Under the pieces are notes generated by a model. The model worked only from the letters and a program-made list of their open reading frames with translations. It was not told where the DNA came from and did no database searches. From Chaetorhynchus papuensis (lineage: Eukaryota > Chordata > Aves > Passeriformes > Rhipiduridae), in contig VWYX01000012.1 of assembly GCA_013396525.1 (NCBI GenBank), forward strand, positions 702,566 through 766,565: a DNA stretch of 64,000 nt, written 5' to 3'. A program made the position numbers and the translations under genes. This document shows positions 46,325 to 60,900 of the stretch, in pieces (the first letter of the stretch is position 1; each line of letters starts with the position of its first letter).

Positions 46325-49300
46325 CATAACAGGGACTTTTTCACAGATCTCACCTTTTCTACACCTTCATCATTTTTCCTTCTCATCAGCTGCCTCTGTT
46401 TTCCTACTCCAGTTGTTGTGCCTCCCAGTATTAAAGAGGAACATAGGCCAAACTCATTATTATTCATCAGATTTTCTCCTGTTCTTCACAAATTCAAAGG
46501 GTACTGGAACAACTAACTGAGGGCTATACCCAGTGGCTAATATCTCTATTTATCTTAATGTTTCATTGGAAGATAGACATAAAATTAATAATACTTGTCC
46601 TCAGTCACAAACCTTCATAAATTGGCAATTAAAGCCCTCAAATTTCCTTGATGTTTAGAAGAGGCTCAGACTTGGTTGTAAAAGAGAGTCAAAGTGGCCA
46701 CCTTGGTGGGAGCCCTCAGATGCCTTCAGTTCCTCCTTTCTAGCACCTCTAAGGTTCCTACGAGCCATGCACCTCATACAAATTATCAGGCATATGGAGG
46801 TGTGATGCTTCCTCAGTGATTCATTTTAAAGATGCTGCAGCTCTGGAGGTCCTGACTTTGTGGTTTCTTTCTTTACAATGCAAATTACTAACCTCACCAT
46901 AGCTAAGAAAACAGACAATTGTGATCATTCTCTTTCCCCCAGATTTACAAAGTGACTGACAAGTCCTACAAAGTTGCTACAAGCAAAATTAAGAACATTA
47001 CCTAGGTCACTAACATGACAGGGCCAACTCTTACGTGTTCAGCTCTCGATACCTTTCAGCTCACCAGAGGACTAATAACAGGGAATTCTGCTAGCAGCTG
47101 TAAGCTCATCAATTGCAGATGTCACAAAGAAACCCAAGCATACTAGTCACCAGTCACAGGGTGAGCCACCAATGGGATAAAAATGTAAAAAAGGTAAATG
47201 AGCAGCTAGAGAGAATCAAACCAGGCATTTCCAGGAGAGACTGAAAAACATTAACCTTTGTCATTATTATGTTATTCATACTTTTAAAAGTTAAGTGAGA
47301 CTGAAACATGCACAGGAAAAAAGCTATTGGCAGAAGAATGAAGAGACTATTACATGAGAAGAAAGAACAGCTCATCAGAGGATATGACTGTTCTCTATAA
47401 ATGCAGTTCAGAGTGAAGATCAGGTATTTAAAAGAATAATTTAAGCTAAAGGTTAAAGTAGGTAGATGAAGAAATGCATATAAACTGAATTCTCTCTGAC
47501 TGGAAACTAGAAGGTTTCTAGCCTTCAGAGCAATGACATCCCTGAATAGTTTTCCAAGTACAGCAGCCAAGACAAAAATCCTAACTAAGGTACAGTTTGA
47601 TCTGAAGTTTACGAAACAGCAATACAAGTGTGATTTGTTGATCCATAAAGCTTTTTCCAATCCTTGTTTCCTAATATGCTTCTTCCAGAAGCACAGATAC
47701 AGAGCTAAGAGGCTTAATACCTAACATGTAACTGTTGCTTCACAAACACACCATCTGATAGTCCCTAGAGAATACAGCCATCTCTTTTATGTAAAAATAA
47801 CACTGCCAATACAAATCAAACATTGCTGCTGCTGCTGCTGGGCTCAGACCTCTATCACCTTATCAAACTAGGAAAAAAAATAGAGAAAAAAGATTGATAG
47901 TCTAGTTTTCCCCAACATATTCATATTTTGTTTAATATATATTTTATTGAGTTCAGCAAGCTTAAAGTGGCCTTTTTAGACTATGCTAGGTTTTAGATAT
48001 TATTTGCAGAAAGTTACAGATATGTTTTCTGAACTCAGTGTAGAATGGTGTTTCTGTAGACTCAAAAAAGGTCGTAGCCGGTGTTAGCTAACTAGTATTT
48101 CCAGCAATTAGTCCTATTCTTATCCTCAGACATAGTTAAAAGAGCAGTCAAACCTTGATTCAGCTCTTGGTATTAAGACAATCACTGTGTTTTTTCATTT
48201 TTGTGTTCAGCTAAATGGCCAGAGAAGTCCCTTTACTACCAGCTTCATGGTGTACTTTGCACTAATGCTCACCCAGAGCAGAAAGCTTAGGGTAGAACCT
48301 AATCCTGAGTCACCTTATTTACAAACTCTTAATTTGCACAAGGGTTTATTTATCATCTTGCATATAGGAAATACAGACTACTACAGGAGCCCCAATATAA
48401 CTCAAAACCAGGATAGTTAACAGCTCTAAAACACATTAGCACCATGCAGCAAGCAAAAAGCCCTGAAGGATTTTTCTAGTAAGCTTTGAAGTCTGATAGA
48501 TTGTCTTGCTTGAAAAACATCTTGAAAAAATGAAAAGCCAGATAAGGGAGATCATTATCCATGCCACAGTCCTCTTTATTTTTCTCTAACCATGAACCCA
48601 TTCTGCTCCCACACTGTGTCTCCTAACTCAGTCACCAGATAGTCTAAATTCCAGTAAGTGAAAAGAATTCTTCTAAGCTCATGTTAAATCCCACCTATTT
48701 GCAAGGCTAGCAACAAGGAGAAAAAAATTCAGCGAGCTCCTAGTTCAATGAGTCAAAGAGAAATTCCAGTCTCTCATCATCTCTGAAATCCCCTAGCTCC
48801 CTCTCAGTCTTAATTTTTATTCCTTCTACATGGAATACTAGTAATTTGCTTCACTGCAAATATCTCCTTCTTCTAGGCAGAAGATTAGAAGAGTCTGCAT
48901 ATGCTTAGTAACTGTGCTGGGCTAAATTCTTATCAGTATGCAGAGCCTTTATGATCAGTAATTCAAACATGCCATCAGTGCCCCATGTGAGGAGGCCTTC
49001 AGCTCAGAAGCTTCCTGTCTCTGTAACAGTTTGAAGAGTAAGTTTGACAGGTTAAATAGCATAGTTCTATTCTGTCCTCACCTTGAATATTCTTTTACTG
49101 TGTGCTACAAGACTGCAACTTAAAAACCAGACCAAAAAACCCACAAAAATAAAAAACCCCAGGGGGAGTGCTTGCAAACTCCAGTCCACAGGCATAACAA
49201 GCATCTACACAAGAGTATTATGCACAAAGAGATAGGTCAATACCAAGTTCAGACAGGCAGAAGCACAGGCTTGCATTAAAAGCCTACTGCCCTTGTGCTC

Positions 49301-51502
49301 TATCAGCCAAGGAGTGAAGAAAATCACTGATGTACAGTTCTGTATACAGCACTGCAGAATGCTGTATCCCACTTTCCAGGTAAATAGCTAAAATTTCTCT
49401 AAAACTTTATACACAAAACCCTATTCTTGTAGTGGTTTGTCAGTTTTCTACTCAGGTGAATCAGTCTGTGACAATTTGCAACTCAGATAAAACCAAGGCT
49501 TATCTGTCAATCCTGTCTGCTTTTCTTACACAAGAAAGCTCCACGCAGAATTACCAGGGTGGCAATTGTGAGCTAATCACATCTCCAGGGAATTGCAATT
49601 CTTGAAGGCACTTCACACTTCCTGAGCTTCAACTTCAACAGCTGTAATTAGTTTGCAATAATTAGACCTTGGCAGTGCTTATTTCTAAATTGTCTGCCAT
49701 ATCTAAACATGCCAAAACCAGAAGTCATTTAGCACTCAAGTCACAGTATATTAATATCTGTCCCAATATTGTTTACCTCTTCTTCATTAAAAGCATTGAG
49801 TTTTGACTTTGTAACAGCTCAGACTGTTCAAACCCCAAAAGACTGGATTTAGAACGTTCATGTGAAATAGGAGGAACCTTTTTTTCTCTTGGGCCCCTTG
49901 AAATATGATGGCAAGTTGAAGGTTTTGGGGGATTTTTCCTTCTTGTTAACCCCTGGACTAAACCAGTTTTAATTGCTGCCCACAGTAAAAAACCATCTAC
50001 ATGATGAAAAGTGTGTTCCCCAATACCCTTCCTTCCCTCAGAACACTTCCCTGCAGCTAGCTCTCATTAGCACACCACCACCATCAAAAAGCAAAAGCTC
50101 TAACAGTTTTCAACGAAGCAGAGATCTACTTAAAGAGACATTCATAAAGACTGGTTAACTGAACACCTACAAAAGAATATTCTTTAATTATTTGTGCTAT
50201 TAGCTGGTGCCTTCTGTGTGAACTAAACATCCCACTTCAGATCACAAACTCTTCTTCCTTGTAGTCGAGATAAAGTTGGGGGTTTTGTCTCTGTAAATCT
50301 GTTTTCCTTCTTCATGTTTTCTTTAGAAAATATACAGTGCATTAAAAATGGGAGATGATCATTATTTAATTCCTTTTGAAAGAGATGTCCATAAGGATGG
50401 CTATTTTATATAGTCTGAAACAGTGCTGAAAGATTTCTCTGTTCATGGAAGAATAACCTCTTCTTTCCGTTTGACATCATTTCATTGTGTCCAACAACAC
50501 TCTCCTTTCATAACAACTTAAATTCTTGCTTGCTTACACACTTCTTTAATCCAGCTATGTGAATTTTAAACTATTGGTCTATATTAAGACATCATGACAG
50601 CCTGGCAGACAAGTGAGATAAGTGAGATACACATGAACAATTTGCAAACTGGCATAAAGAATATAGCTTCAAAATAGCCCAGAGGATGACTAACAGCTCT
50701 CAAAATTACCCAGTTTTTTTAGCTGCTGGATTACAGGCCCAAACTTCTCATTCTCAGACCTCCTGTTAGACACCAGAATCTTGGGATACCACAACACAGA
50801 CAGGATGAAGAACCTGAGATCTGAACCACATTATATTTTCAGATCTCAAATACATGTACTTTTTTCCAGCTTTGGAAAGACATTTATTTCATACCTGCCA
50901 CAGAGATGAAAATATTCATCTTAATTATTTATGTTTTATTCATCATCTAACCAACTTTTGTGGTGCTCACTGCACATGCCATGCTGGGTTTACTAACTCC
51001 ATAGACTACTGTAAAGGTTACCATACATAATATAGTAAATATTTCTGAACTGCATTCCGTAAGTACAAAATATCATCAAGTAAAAACTGGTGGTTAGGTT
51101 TCTATCATAAAATCAAATTCCTTGCCTTAGACCTCAGTTTCCTCATTTTCAAGAGAGCCTAAAAAATAACTGCATGCAAATATTGCAAAAACGTACAAAC
51201 TTAGTTAAAACAAGCTAAAACATAACAGAAGTAGCTTGTCAGGTCATTCAAGAAAAACAGGGGAAAAAAAAAAGAAAAAAGAGAGTAAACAATGATAAAT
51301 ATTTTCTTAGTAGGTTGAATTTGAGCTCCTCAAGAACCATCAGACTTTCTAGGCCCCTGGAAGAACAGCCCTTGTTGCAGTTACTAAGCAAGGAGGATTC
51401 TAATGGATTTTTTATGAAATTTTAATGAAGATTCAACATGAGAACAATACAGAAAGACATCTTTTCCTAGTGTATTTTGTGCTCTAGTAGCTTTGGCCAA
51501 GC
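46325..51502. other. AT-rich non-coding stretch
   Basis: No gene recognised. A minus-strand open frame at 47154-47660 (168 codons, very rich in Phe, Leu and Ser) is judged chance because of its low-complexity hydrophobic make-up and absence of known motifs. A (TGC)n run lies at 47824-47840. The segment at about 49620-49760 is rich in TAATTA words and could be a conserved non-coding element, but nothing in the window proves it. Confidence 0.5.
47824..47840. repeat. (TGC)n trinucleotide repeat
   Basis: Five TGC units and a partial sixth, uninterrupted, in non-coding DNA. Confidence 0.85.
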
Positions 51503-51698
51503 AGGAGAAAACAGTCTTTGAATTAAATATACACATTGATGTACCGTATGGTTTCTTATTTTGTTTTGCTTTTAAGAAACTAAACAAGCACTAGACAAGA
51601 AGGAGAAAATAGTCTTTGAATTAAATATACACATTGATGTACTGTATGGTTTCTTATTTTGTTTTGCTTTTAAGAAACTAAACAAGCACTAGACAAGA
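51503..51698. repeat. 98-bp tandem duplication
   Basis: Two head-to-tail copies, 51503-51600 and 51601-51698, differ at only two positions (both C in the first, T in the second). The junction is exact, with no spacer, and the unit includes TTTGAATTAAATATACACAT and TTTCTTATTTTGTTTTGC. About 2% divergence suggests a recent event. The minus-strand frame at 51384-51587 crosses the first copy and is incidental. Confidence 0.97.
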
Positions 51699-54421
51699 AG
51701 AAATAATCACTGGGTCACACTTCTGAAGCAGAAGATAACGAAATGAGCTATAAGCTGATTTTAACTGAAATTCAATACAGTTACAGATGGACATTTCTCT
51801 ATAAAAATAGCATACTATTTCATCCAAGTCAACAGTCTCTCACCTTGAAGCAGAAACTAGAATTTTTTCACATTCCAACATTGTTGAACAACATGAACTT
51901 GAAAGACATTACAGCCTCTAGGTAGGTAAATATGAAAAATTTCTGTTTCAGTTAATGTTTTTCATTGTCTCTGATGAGAAACCTATTAAATTGAGCTTAT
52001 TCATGTTCAGTATAACAAAACCTCTTTTTTTCTTGGTTTTATTAATGCCATATGTTAAGACAGTCACAACCAGTCACAGATCTTCTCTCTTCAAGCCTTT
52101 CCAAGGTGACCTGTTTGATTCCCCTACTCCCTGCAATGATGGCAGCTCTGCCTGAGCCGGCAAAGGAGCTTAACCATTACAGTCTCTTTCCAATTCCTTC
52201 ACTCTGCTACTTGGATCATCACAGCCCTCAGCCCCCTGTGCTTTGTGGAAGAAGTGTCATATCTCATTTGCAATGCGTTTGAAAGGCAATATATAAACTT
52301 CCTTTATGCCACCCAGACCCTGGAGAATTTTTTATCTGTTTGAGCGCTGGAAACAGCCTTCAGCTGCCTGGGTGAGGCTGTTTCCAGAGGGCAGGGCAAC
52401 ATACACGTTACTGAGAGCCTAATTCTTTCTTGCTTAGAATTTGTTCTTCCATAAAACACTTGCAATTTTGCACTCCAAGCTGGTAAGCAAATTAGCTGGG
52501 TTAGGCAAAACTTCCGTTACTCCACGTGCTGGACATCAGGCTCTCCCTCCATGTAAATGCAGGGAGAACCCCATGGGACTGTCCATCTCCCTGCACGGTA
52601 CCTTGTGCAGAGCTACGCCTGCAGCTCCAACTACTGTAGTGCAGTGCAAGATAAATGAATACATGTGGTGAATAATAATGTTGTATTTTGTAACCTATGG
52701 GTTAGAAACCAGCACCGCTACAAACTAGGGATCTTTTGGACAGATATTGCTGTGCACTGTTACACGTGACAAAATGGTTTAAGACTAGAGGTGATGAGTG
52801 CTGAATCTTGCTGAAATTTCAGAAGGAATTCAGAAGCAGGAAGTAATAATTTAAGATGGAACTTAGAAAAGATACTAATGCCCTAACTTTTACAAAAAGG
52901 AAAAGGGAGTAACACGGGTAGTGTCACTGTGTACAAAGAAAGTTGGGACTAATTTATGTCTTGTTTCTGTAATGAAAAGTGTAAGAGCAGAATAGTTCTT
53001 TATTTATTTGTGCCATGTAGAGATAATTTTTCTAACACAAAAAGGATGTAAAAAGCTGCTGAATGGGAGCAACTTGACCCAGGCTTTGCCAAGGAACACT
53101 GTACCATACAATGGAGAAAAAAGCAGGGGTTTGGCGAAGAGATTGAAATGATCCCAATGGTTTGAACAGTCACTCTTAACTACCATGGAGTATTCCAAGA
53201 ACACATTCCACATGGCAGTATTCTTCATTTCTCAATCATCACTGAATTTGATGAAAATATTTCAATCACTTGTGGTGATTGGTGCTATTGTATTCTGTGT
53301 AGCTACATATAACCTAATTACATGAATATTTATTATCTTAAGTGTGACCTTTATGTTGCTTATTTCAGGCAGAGCCATTTTGAATAGCTCTGCTGGTACT
53401 TTCCAGGTATTTTATTATATACAGAATGTTCTTATATCCACAACTAGCCTGTGACCAAAGCTAGAAGACAGCTAAATTTAAAGGTCTTTTCTTTGTATTT
53501 CTTTTTTAACTCAGCATGCAAACAGAGTAATTTCTTCAGGTTACTTATACACAGTAGAAAGAAACAGCTAAAAATTCAAGAACCTCAGAAGGCTACTGTA
53601 TTTCTTCTCATAAAAGAAATGGGGAAAACAAAGCCTAATAATTACAATTGACATTTTTAGGTATAAATTCTGTACAGCATAACTAATAGACAGCCATTTA
53701 GCTTTGAAATTTAAGAAACAAACAAAACCAGAGCCTCAAATGCTTATTCTTCATATTTTCCTAATAAACGAAGTACTATTTTAGGAGTATTCCAAAATTA
53801 TTTATTTCACAACCTTTAAACTATACCTAAAATAACAGTAAGGTATTTACCCTCAAAATAAGACAATTTCTGCTTATTAAAATTATAATTCTACTGCATC
53901 ATAAAAAGGTAAAAGACCAACACAGAAAAACATATATCTTTTCCTTGACTACTGAGAGTGAATAATAAAGTAAACAGTAAAACAATAAAATATGAGTACA
54001 TCCTCCTTCTGATTATCTGTATTTGGTAAAGAGCTGCATCAGACCAGCTGGCTTGGGCAGACACTGATTCCAAAAACATCACCTTTGACTGGAAAAGCAA
54101 AAGAAAGAAACGAACAAACAATCCAACCCAGTAGAAGTTAACACTAATGTACCACTGGAGATGTACAGCAGGGATTCAGGCTTACTGATGTGAAGAAGAA
54201 ATTTTCACATGAAGAAGTACAACAAATCACTTCCATCTGGAACTGAAAACAAATGCTTTAGAAGGGACAAGGTCACTTTAATTTTTCCATAACACAAGCC
54301 TAATCACATCAGTTGTATCACAAAAAAGAGAGAAGTGGAAAGGAGGAAGGAGAGGTGAACGGAAGGCTTGCTTTGACTTTGTGATGTACATAAAATAATT
54401 AAATTTCTATGTCAAGGCATT

Positions 54422-54440
54422 TATACATATATATATATAC
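54422..54440. repeat. (TA)n microsatellite
   Basis: A short TA-rich run with one CA interruption, likely length-variable. Confidence 0.7.
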
Positions 54441-57400
54441 TACAGTCAGAAAGAGAATAGTGGTAAGCAAAGGTTAATTCTCTGTTCTGTCAGAAAGCAC
54501 TGGCTTTGGAAGACTAGGGCCTACAAACCACAAAGCATCTGTAACTGAGATACCTCTGCACCACAGTGCACAGTAAGACAGAATAATGTATTTGTAAAAG
54601 TCGTATTCACAGTTGATGACACGTGTTTCCTGTCTAAATATGCAGAAAGATAAAGCAAAGAAAGAATCACATAATATAGTAATTTCAAATTTGCAAATGA
54701 TCTATGCCAACTAATTATTGCAGTAAGAGCCTTGGACACAGGAGAAAAGATGGATCATATTCACAGCACAAATGAAGGCACTAAGTCAATTTTTTCCTTC
54801 AGCAGAATCACTGGATACAATTACTGAAGTACATAGTGGGATGCATTAATAGGTTGTTATCACCTCTAGATGATAATATATTGCATACTCTCCCACAGGT
54901 ACAGAAGAGAACAAATTGGGCACATCTGAAAACCTGTGAAGTCCATTTCAGTGTAGGCTCAATGAAAATGCAAAGAAAGGGGTAAGAGGAGCAGCAGCTG
55001 CTCTAGTCAGCCTCCTTCCATACCCATGGCCTGTCATAAGAAGTAAAATAACTCTCTGTGCATCAGATTCTACAGAAAAACAGCTTTCTGAGGAATCCTA
55101 CTTCAGGGCTTTTTCTCTTTCCAGTGTTTCAGACTGAGCTGACCCACAGATATGTAGAGCAGACACATCTTTAAACCTGATGTCCTGATGGTCCGTACAG
55201 GATCAGGAGAATGCAAAAGGTGCAATATGAGAAGGATGAGGCCTGCTGTGCTGCCAAGTTCACAATTCCATGAAAAAGCAGCTGAATAGTCAACCTCTCT
55301 CCAAGCACCTGTTTTTCACTGCTCTGATGCCATCCCAGTCAGACTGTGCCAATTTCTGTGAACGCAATTTATCCTGCCTTCTTAATGGGGCTAGGTGACA
55401 GATCAAAGCAGAAATTCCTGCATGTCCTCCCTTCCCTTACTCCCGAGTGCACACAAACTCAGCGTTGCATGGCATGATTCATGTGAGTGAAAACAGGAAG
55501 ATCTGGGAAACTATTAGAGGTTTCCCTTCTTTCCTTTGCACCTTGTGGACCTTTCCATGCTCTTCTCAACCTTTTCATCTTTCAGCCTTTTTATAAAGGC
55601 ATGCAGCAATGGAATACAGCTTCTTCCAGTTGATGAGTAGACACACTCAGGACTAAAGATTTTGTCAGTCACAAGTCACATCCCAGTATGAATTCTGAAT
55701 AATATTCTTTTGGCACAGATTGAAAGGATTCTAATAACAACCCCCTGAGAAGTTGCTATCTTTACATTTTCCTTTGTCACGACACAGACATGATGTAAAT
55801 TTCAGCTCTCTTTTGGTATTTTTTGTCTGCTGGGCACATTCAGACTGTCTGGGCAATGACCCTTTAGCAAAGTGACTCACAGCTTAAAAGGTAAAAATGT
55901 AATTTCATTATTTTTGGTGCTGTGAGTAAAAATGCACAGAATTCAGCAAAAGGTATTCAGATGCACACTGCAAGTTAATAAAAGCTTTGTCCTCTGTCCA
56001 GCCAACTGAGCTTTAATATCTTTGGTCTTTTAGACCCTTTGCCACAACCCATTTCCTGAGCCTTTTTCTTATTTCCTTGTCCAGTTGAGAGTGATTTGTT
56101 TCCATGTTCTTCCTTGTAGTGGTACAAGACAGATTTAAACTGACTAGCACTTGATTCCCTCTGTTCATAGTGTCTTTATATTCTTCAGTTCTTTTCAGTT
56201 CCCCATCACACTTATTTCCTTTATTTGTTTTTTCCTCTTTACACAGGCAGTAGTGAATAGTGTTTACTTTGCATGCTTATATAACTGATTTCCTCAGCTA
56301 TGCAAACAGTACCAAGATGGTGATATTGTTTAGCAGACAGACATTTTGCCAGTCAGTATCTATAAAGACACTTTCAGTCTCTCTTCTCCTTGTTTTTGTA
56401 TCACTTGCTGACCGTGGATTTGTTAGTCTTTTTCTTTTTGTGACTGCAGTAGCTCTTTACTGTGATTTTTTGCCATGAATATTAATATGCTGATAAGACA
56501 CATGGTAGGTACCACAAACACTTCGTGTAACTATTCTTATTAGCTTTAATTCCTGATTTGCTTGAGATGGTAGCTCTCTATTGTAAAAAAAATTATCTAA
56601 GAATACAGCTCCAAGATCCAGAGGAAATGCAATTCTCCTATGTCAAATTCTTTCCAGTAACAGTGTGACACTGGTGTGATCTTAGTGTGGTATTACCATA
56701 TTTGGGAAACTAGCATGAGTTTTCATACAGCCCCAAATGCAACAGGAACAGCCAGACTCTGACCAGCAGTTTGTAACTAATTCTGTGCATGTATTACCCA
56801 GAAATTACGTGGAGGATTAGATTCCTTTTGAGCATCTGAAGACCAGTTTACGCCACTATCACTCACCTGATTAAACATCAGTGACTGCCAGCAGAGAAAC
56901 TGCAGTGGCATTGGTAAGACCCAAACCAAGATAGTAAGTCTACCATTCAGCCTAATCCTTGTGGGTTCAAAGGTAATGTATATTGTAAACCCTTTAAGAG
57001 GTGTCACAGAAAGGCTTTATATAATGTAATTTTGTAATCATTTTTTAATTCTTCTAGTTTTATTTAAAACCTTACTTTTGTAAAGCCAGTTAAGGTTCTC
57101 CCATCCTTAAGTTCTTGTTAAGACTTTCTTTCCTGTGTTTCTGTGTTTGTAATTGATTTTGCAGAAAATAGGGTATTTTTGCTCTGACACAGCAAGGGCT
57201 TCTCTAGGACCATGGATTGCAGGTTCTGTGCTGGAGCAGGGTAAATGTACCTTGAAGACCATCTGCCTCAGCTCAGTGGCTAACAAAACACATGGGGTCT
57301 CTATGTGACAGAACAGGACCAGGGGAAACAATGGTTGCCAAAGAGCAAAAATAATAATTCAGTATTTTAAAAACTATCAGTTTGATAGTCCTGGCACCTG

Positions 57401-57892
57401 AGCTACTGCAGCCATAGAATGAATGCCCGCGGCGGTTTCCTCCTACTCTCACTAGCGCATGCTGCTGTGAGCATTACAAAGGTAGTGCATGCAGTGCAGT
57501 CTCCTCACAGTCTCAGTGTTTTGCCCTCTGCCCACACTATTCTCAAGACAGTCACTATGTATCTTTGGACAGAAGTGAAATGACTAATTACAAATTGCTT
57601 ATCTTAGCAAGACTGCATATTGTAGATTGAAGTCTTTCCATTTGCTACAGAGCCCCAGCAGGGCTCTGCATTTGGATTTTAGTTACAATAAGGTTATTCA
57701 GAAAAGAAATATCAAACCTCTCTTTCCATTTGGTGTCAGACCTTTCTCTTGTGTGACTCTGGGCAGCAGTCCGTGTGTCCCCCAGGGTTACAGAAATCTT
57801 CTTGTATTTGGCCTTGACATCTTGAGAAGTGATAAGAGAAGAACTACAAGAACAGCATTAAACAAACCTGCTCAGAAAGAAAAAGGAATTTG

Positions 57893-57922
57893 TAAAGAAA
57901 AAAGAAAGAAAAGAAAGAAAAA
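57893..57922. repeat. (AAAG)n purine microsatellite
   Basis: AAAG units with small interruptions, all purine on the plus strand. Confidence 0.75.
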
Positions 57923-60900
57923 CCATGCACAGTGCAAAGCTGACAAATCTCTTGTACAAACATATAAATAAATTAAATAGTACTAATGGATGAGTGACCG
58001 AAAGACAATAGCTTATCAGCCTCAGTTGCATCAGGAGGTACCAATTTCACACTCTGACACCTTACATTACTGAAAAGAAAGATACAGACTTGTGCATTAA
58101 TCAGAAGTAAGTTAAGCTTAAATGTTTCCCCCATTCCCATCTGCAATTTGTTATTTAGATAAATATAATGAGAACAGTAGGAACTGGCATTAAAATAGAG
58201 ATAGAATGACATCTACTGGCTGCTAGGAACTGCCAGAAAATGCTAAAATATTTTGGATTTTTCTCCCTTTCCTCAAAATATTTATACTGAGACTCTTATT
58301 ACTAGTCATAGAGTTTAGCTATTGAACAGGGAATGGAGAACAGCTCAATAAGTTCCCCAAATAAAAGTCTTCTCTGGTCAAATTTTAACCAATTATCTAC
58401 CTAATTAAAAAGACCTGCATAGACAGCTTAATATGTTTCAGGTTTTTAATATTAATGCAAGTGAGTAAATAGATGCTCTGCTTCAGAACTACCAGAAACT
58501 GAAAAAAACGCCAGAAACACTGCGATTTTGCACTGGATGCAGGTCTCCACTGAACATATTACAAGAATACTGATAAACAGAACTAAGTCTCTTATCAAAA
58601 AATCACTTAAGCAGCTGAATTTTACAGCACAGCATCACTTTGTAAAATGATAACCCTAACCTTTTTTCCTGAATTTATTTTAGGATAATTGTGCATTATT
58701 GTTCATTTTTTTAGTTAGCACCTTCTTTTTTAGTGATTTTACAAATTTTCATATGAACAAGACATTCTATTCTGAGGGGTTTTTTGCTGCTACTCCTTTT
58801 TTTTAACCATCCTAGAACAATCACCCGTGATATAAAAATCCCAGAATGTTCTGAGATTTTGTTAAAGGTCACAGAATCATCTCAGTCCTAAGTGAACATT
58901 GTTCTTTGTGCTATACATGTATTCTGGCCTCTCTTATGGATCTGTGAGTGAGGCCCTTTTCCCTGTTAGCAGTAATACTCTGTGGGTGATACTGCCAGCA
59001 CAAACAAATTGATCTTGCTCACTTTCTACCACAAGATATATTTTCTCCTCCTGCAGTTTCTCCCACACTAGTTAATTAAACTCCTCTCTACTCTGTATTC
59101 GGTGGTCTGCTCAGCAGGAAATATCTATCTAGCTCTCACGCCTCCGAAAAGAATCAGAAATTAGTCTGATACTGACACAAGCATTTGGTGATTCTGTCCT
59201 AATATATTCAGCTGGGAAAAAAGAAAAATTCTAAGGAGATCACAGTGTTATCCCGACTGATGTTTATGTAGCATACATTTATGCAACATACTGCAGAGAG
59301 GCAACAGTAAGCCTCAATTCTGGCCTTGAGCCATAGCCAAAATAGACAAATATGTGCAATGAGATAGCATGTAAACAAAGGTGGGGGAAAAAGCTGAGGG
59401 TGAACAAAAACAAGAGCTGATATTTGCAAGAGCAGACTAGGGAATTTAAGTGTATGTTTCGTAAAATTTTAACGGCTTCTCCATTGCAGGAATGGGTACA
59501 GACTTACTAGGAATAGCACAGCTGTGCAGCTGCACTGGGTAGTGCTCCCTCTTCCCCAGCCTTGGACTCAGAGCAGGGAATGCTGTGTTGGGCTGTGGCT
59601 GTGAAGGACACACAGGCATCCCCTGATGCTCCTTATTGCAGAAACTTCACCTTGGTCCATGTATCTGACACACAGACCCTTGAACCTGGAGAGAAGCTGT
59701 AGTGCTGCATGAGTGTGCATGAGTTACCAATGCCAGAGCAGGACAATACACAATCATCTTTCATCGGTCATGTGACTTTTTATTTCATATGCCAATGTGT
59801 TTTGATGTTCACAAAATGCTTCCAGGTATTCCTTTAGGGATATCGTGGATATATTCATCCCACTACTTTTTGTCCAATCGTATTATCTTAAAAAAGAGTT
59901 AGCAATACACAAAACTGAAATTGATACATTGTTCTCAATAACTTTTTACTGCATAAACTATCATACAAAGTTTACTGAAGTGAATTATTCAGAACTTATA
60001 CTGAAGTTGTATCAAAATACATAGAAAAAATACCTGAAGATATGACCTTGGATTGTTCCAATGCAGCCACAGAAAGAAATATGGTAACATAGTATTTCAT
60101 GCTCATAAATTTTAACCACAAAATACTCCAATATGAGTTATTCATTAAAGCTACCACTACAGATTCCTACAGCTAGCCCACTTGGGAAGTGCTAGTTCAA
60201 ACAATAAGAGAGCAGCAGGTTGCTTTAACTCAACTTGTTCATCAAACAATTCCCACAGGAAACAGCATGAAATATCTGTACTTCCTAGGGAGCAAAATCT
60301 GTCATTTCACCCAGCTCAGAATGTTACAAAAGTCATCTAATCTTTTTCTTAAAAAAACCACAAAATAGTTCTGATGAATCGTTCTCTAGAAGAGCCTCTT
60401 TCTCTTCATCAAGTTCAAAAGAAATCTAGCTAAGATACAGATATCTGTGCCGCAGAAGTCTGAAGCTGGAGGAGATTGAATCTCAGATAAGAAGCAATAT
60501 TCTCCCTGCACTCAAGCTCCCAGCAGTCTTCAGGACTGAATTCTGGCCTATTATTTCACTGTTCTGATGGGCTGGAGGACTTGAAGTGCAGCCTCCTATG
60601 CTCTGTGCTGAGATGTGCCTTCTGCAGACCCTGGGAATTTCATCTTTGTGCTTCTACAAGCAGCTGAGGCTTCAGGTCTGCACTGCTGAAACGTGTCGTG
60701 TAAAGGGAGCAGACCTCCAAGCCCAACAAAAGGAACAGTCATTCCACTTATACCAGAACTGAGTATTTGCTGTTGGGGACTACAACTTGCTGAGATTCTG
60801 TATTAGAGCTTCTTCCAGTTTTAATTTTTCTTTTCTATTTCTACATATATATATTTCATGGTCCTGATTTGGTATCTGGATTTACAGACAACTCTCCATG

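Noticed and set aside
47154..47660. 168-codon minus-strand open frame with hydrophobic stretches
   Set aside because: Phe/Leu/Ser-rich translation of A-rich DNA imitates membrane segments. No family recognised and no gene context.
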